Shown here piece by piece: positions 62,094 to 64,000 of a stretch of 64,000 nucleotides of DNA. The notes under the pieces are model-generated. The model had not been told where the DNA came from. It ran no database searches and saw nothing but the letters and a program-made list of their open reading frames with translations. The stretch's first letter is position 1; the number at the start of each line of letters is the position of its first letter. The stretch spans positions 2,294,001 through 2,358,000 of the forward strand of contig NZ_CP075691.1 of NCBI RefSeq assembly GCF_020026305.1. The letters run 5' to 3'. A program made the position numbers and the translations under genes. Source of the DNA: Streptomyces sp. 135. Lineage in GTDB: Bacteria > Actinomycetota > Actinomycetes > Streptomycetales > Streptomycetaceae.

Positions 62094-63539
62094 TCACCCG
62101 AGGGCCGCGAGCCTATCGCGGTACCCCCGCACCGGCGCCGCGTCCCGGTACGGCTCAAGGCGGCGCTCGAATTCGCGTACGTACTCATGGGCCCGGGCGG
62201 ACCGCATCTCCGCCGCCGCCTGCGCCGCCTCCGCGCCGAGCTGGCAGGCCTGCTCCAGCTCGCCGAGGCCGAGCCGCGCGGTGGCGAGCACCACCCGGCA
62301 GAACAGGCGGCTGCGCGCGAAGCCGGGCGCGCGCAGCTGGAGCGAGCGCTCGGCGTGCTGGGCGGCGGCGCGGTACTGCTGGAGGTCGCGGTAGCAGTGC
62401 CCCTGCTCGTCCGCGAGCTGCGCCTCGTCGAAGAACCGCGCCCAGTACGGCACCTCGTCGCCGGGCCGGGACGCTTCGAGCGACCGCTCGGCCCGCACCA
62501 GGGAGGCCGCGCAGGCCCGCGCCTCGCCGAGCACCCCGTGCCCGCGCGCCTCGGCGGCGTACAGCAGGGACTGCACCACGGGCGGCGCCGAGGAGCCGAC
62601 GCCCTGCTGGGCCACGCGCGCGAGCTGCACGGCCTCGCGTCCGTGCCCGAGGTAGACGGCCTGGCGGCTCATCGTGACCAGGACGTACGAGCCGTACGCC
62701 CGGTCGCCCGCCGCCTGCGAGAGGCGCAGCGCCTGGACGTAGTACCGCTGGGCGAGGCCGTGGGCCGCGATGTCGTACGAGGTCCAGCCCGCGAGGCGGG
62801 TCAGATCGGCGGCGGCCGCGAAGAGCCGCCGCCCGGCCTGCTCGCCGTAGGTGCCGCGGAGCATCGGCTCGGCCTCGTGCTCCAGGTAGCGGACGAGGGC
62901 CTGGCGTGCGTGCCCGCCGCCGTAGGCGTTGTCGAGCGCGCGGAACAGCTCGCCGACGGAGCGCAGCGCCGCGATGTCGCCGTTGGTGACGCGCTGGCCG
63001 GGGCCGCGGTCGGACTCCCTGCGCTGGCGGGGCACGCCGGGGCGGCCCTGGGCGGGCACGCGCACCTGGCCGGGATCGGTCTCCCCGCGCCCGACGCGCT
63101 CGTCGGCCCGGCCGATCAGCCAGTCCCGGCTCGGCACGACGAGGCCGGCCGGGGTGAACGCGATCTTCCGCAGTTCGGCGTGGCTGCCGGAGTCCTTGCG
63201 CCACAGGCCCCCGACGATGTCGACGGCCTCTTCGGGCGTGGCGGCGAACTCCAGCCCGGCGTATACCGGCGCGCACGCGTCGAGCCCGAGGTCCTGGGCG
63301 GACAGGCGCCGCCCGAGCCGTCGGGTGAAGACCTCGGCGATCAGTGCGGGTGTGGTGCCGCGGGGCTGCTGCCCGCGCAGCCATCTGGTCACGGACGTCT
63401 TGTCGTAGCGCAGATCGAGGCCGTGTTCGAGGCCGAGCTGATCGACGCGGCGGGCAAGGCCCGCATTGGAGAACCCGGCTTCCGAGATGAGCGCGGCTAG
63501 CTGGCGGTTGGGAGTGCGCTGCGGGGGTCGTTCCGTCAT
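62094..63539 (-). CDS. TPR-containing transcriptional regulator (NsdA-like)
   Basis: 481 residues, ATG. An N-terminal helix-turn-helix-like segment (NRQLAALISEAGFSNAGLARRVDQLG, then DKTSVTRWLRGQQPRGTTP) is followed by repeated helical TPR-like units (AQQGVGSSAPPVVQSLLYAA, ACAASLVRAERSLEASRPGDE, CYRDLQQYRAAAQHAERSLQL). This architecture matches the Streptomyces NsdA-type regulators linked to development and antibiotic production; assignment within the paralogue group is by pattern. Intergenic DNA separates it from lipB. Confidence 0.82.
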   Translation of the reverse strand: MTERPPQRTPNRQLAALISEAGFSNAGLARRVDQLGLEHGLDLRYDKTSVTRWLRGQQPRGTTPALIAEVFTRRLGRRLSAQDLGLDACAPVYAGLEFAATPEEAVDIVGGLWRKDSGSHAELRKIAFTPAGLVVPSRDWLIGRADERVGRGETDPGQVRVPAQGRPGVPRQRRESDRGPGQRVTNGDIAALRSVGELFRALDNAYGGGHARQALVRYLEHEAEPMLRGTYGEQAGRRLFAAAADLTRLAGWTSYDIAAHGLAQRYYVQALRLSQAAGDRAYGSYVLVTMSRQAVYLGHGREAVQLARVAQQGVGSSAPPVVQSLLYAAEARGHGVLGEARACAASLVRAERSLEASRPGDEVPYWARFFDEAQLADEQGHCYRDLQQYRAAAQHAERSLQLRAPGFARSRLFCRVVLATARLGLGELEQACQLGAEAAQAAAEMRSARAHEYVREFERRLEPYRDAAPVRGYRDRLAALG

Positions 63540-63756
63540 CGGCTGTGCGGTCTCCTGCCTTCCGGGCCTGCCTTGAGCAGCCCTTATGGCCTCGTGAACG
63601 GCGCGAATGTAACGGCCATCACAGCCCGTGGATGCGGCTTCCTCCGCTGTTCATCCGATCGTGTGAGGAACCCGGGCCCGAGTTGCCTGCTGAGGTGGCC
63701 CGTACAGTGGCAGGGGCGCGATATGTGCACGGTGAATGTTCAGGGAGGCACCTGCC

Positions 63757-64000
63757 GTGAGTGAGTTTCGGTTCGTCCATATGGGCTTCGGCCCGGACGC
63801 CGTGGAGTACCAGGAGGCATGGGACGAGCAGCGCCGCGTGCACGCGGCCCGCTTCGCCGACGAGGTGCCCGACACCTGCCTGCTCGTGGAGCATCCGCCG
63901 GTCTACACCGCGGGCCGGCGCACCGAGGACAGCGAGCGCCCGCTGGACGGCACGCCCGTCATCGACGTGGACCGCGGCGGCAAGATCACCTGGCACGGTC
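63757..64000 (+). CDS. lipB: lipoyl(octanoyl) transferase, 3' end beyond window
   Basis: 81 residues visible, GTG start behind GGGAGGCA. LipB transfers octanoate from acyl-carrier protein to lipoyl domains such as those of SucB. The motif [17 protein letters not shown] and [12 protein letters not shown], the start of the GKxTxHGPGQ signature, are clear; the catalytic cysteine and lysine lie past the edge. lipA is expected next downstream. Confidence 0.93.
   Translation, partial: MSEFRFVHMGFGPDAVEYQEAWDEQRRVHAARFADEVPDTCLLVEHPPVYTAGRRTEDSERPLDGTPVIDVDRGGKITWHG

Overview
This window is a high-GC actinobacterial chromosome segment, almost certainly from Streptomyces. The evidence is the strong G/C third-position bias, the frequent GTG starts, the gene content and gene order (split cta/qcr respiratory cluster, nadA, pspA, cobU/cobT/cobS, pepA-lpd-sucB, aceE, lipB) and copies of an intergenic hairpin repeat that I recall as common in streptomycetes. 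It reads as a conserved core region. I see no prophage, insertion sequence, CRISPR array, rRNA or tRNA.

Layout. 0-2.6 kb: a NYN-domain protein cut by the left edge, a small zinc-ribbon-like protein, a rhomboid protease and a stand-alone Lrp/AsnC effector domain. 2.6-7.7 kb: a small acidic secreted protein, a sensor kinase, an OmpR-type regulator, an SLC13 permease and a broken glycerate kinase. A near-identical direct-repeat site lies just upstream of both the first gene and the permease, suggesting a self-regulated regulon. 7.7-9.4 kb: a SufS-like PLP enzyme behind a SAM-IV riboswitch and a six-codon upstream ORF. 9.5-20 kb: trpD, then the bcc-aa3 respiratory supercomplex genes qcrBAC-ctaE and ctaFDC, interrupted by a receiver-like protein and an L,D-transpeptidase lipoprotein.

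20-33 kb: a cysteine desulfurase-TusA fusion, a PfkB sugar kinase, a membrane-anchored unknown, erpA, nadA, an RND exporter behind a NarL-type two-component system, and a pspA/pspAA pair. 33.5-45.5 kb: a DUF3043 membrane protein, a methyltransferase that may start at CTG, small unknowns, cobU (fused to a decayed metallo-beta-lactamase domain), a zinc-ribbon methyltransferase, cobT, an MprF-like gene coupled to a rhomboid-like gene, cobS and pepA. cobU, cobT and cobS together form the nucleotide-loop assembly branch of cobalamin synthesis. 45.5-53 kb: lpdA, sucB (two lipoyl domains), a GntR regulator and aceE, the core of 2-oxoacid dehydrogenase metabolism. 53-64 kb: a WYL regulator, two SDR oxidoreductases, a DUF4240 protein, a TetR gene, a SpoIIE-type phosphatase, a GNAT enzyme, a TIGR01777 oxidoreductase, an FAD oxidoreductase, a LamG-like secreted protein, a TPR regulator and the 5' part of lipB.

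Four genes are interrupted as read: glycerate kinase, TetR, the FAD oxidoreductase, and the C-terminus of the SpoIIE phosphatase. Three of them lie within 5 kb. Either this stretch is decaying or the assembly has local indels in very GC-rich DNA.
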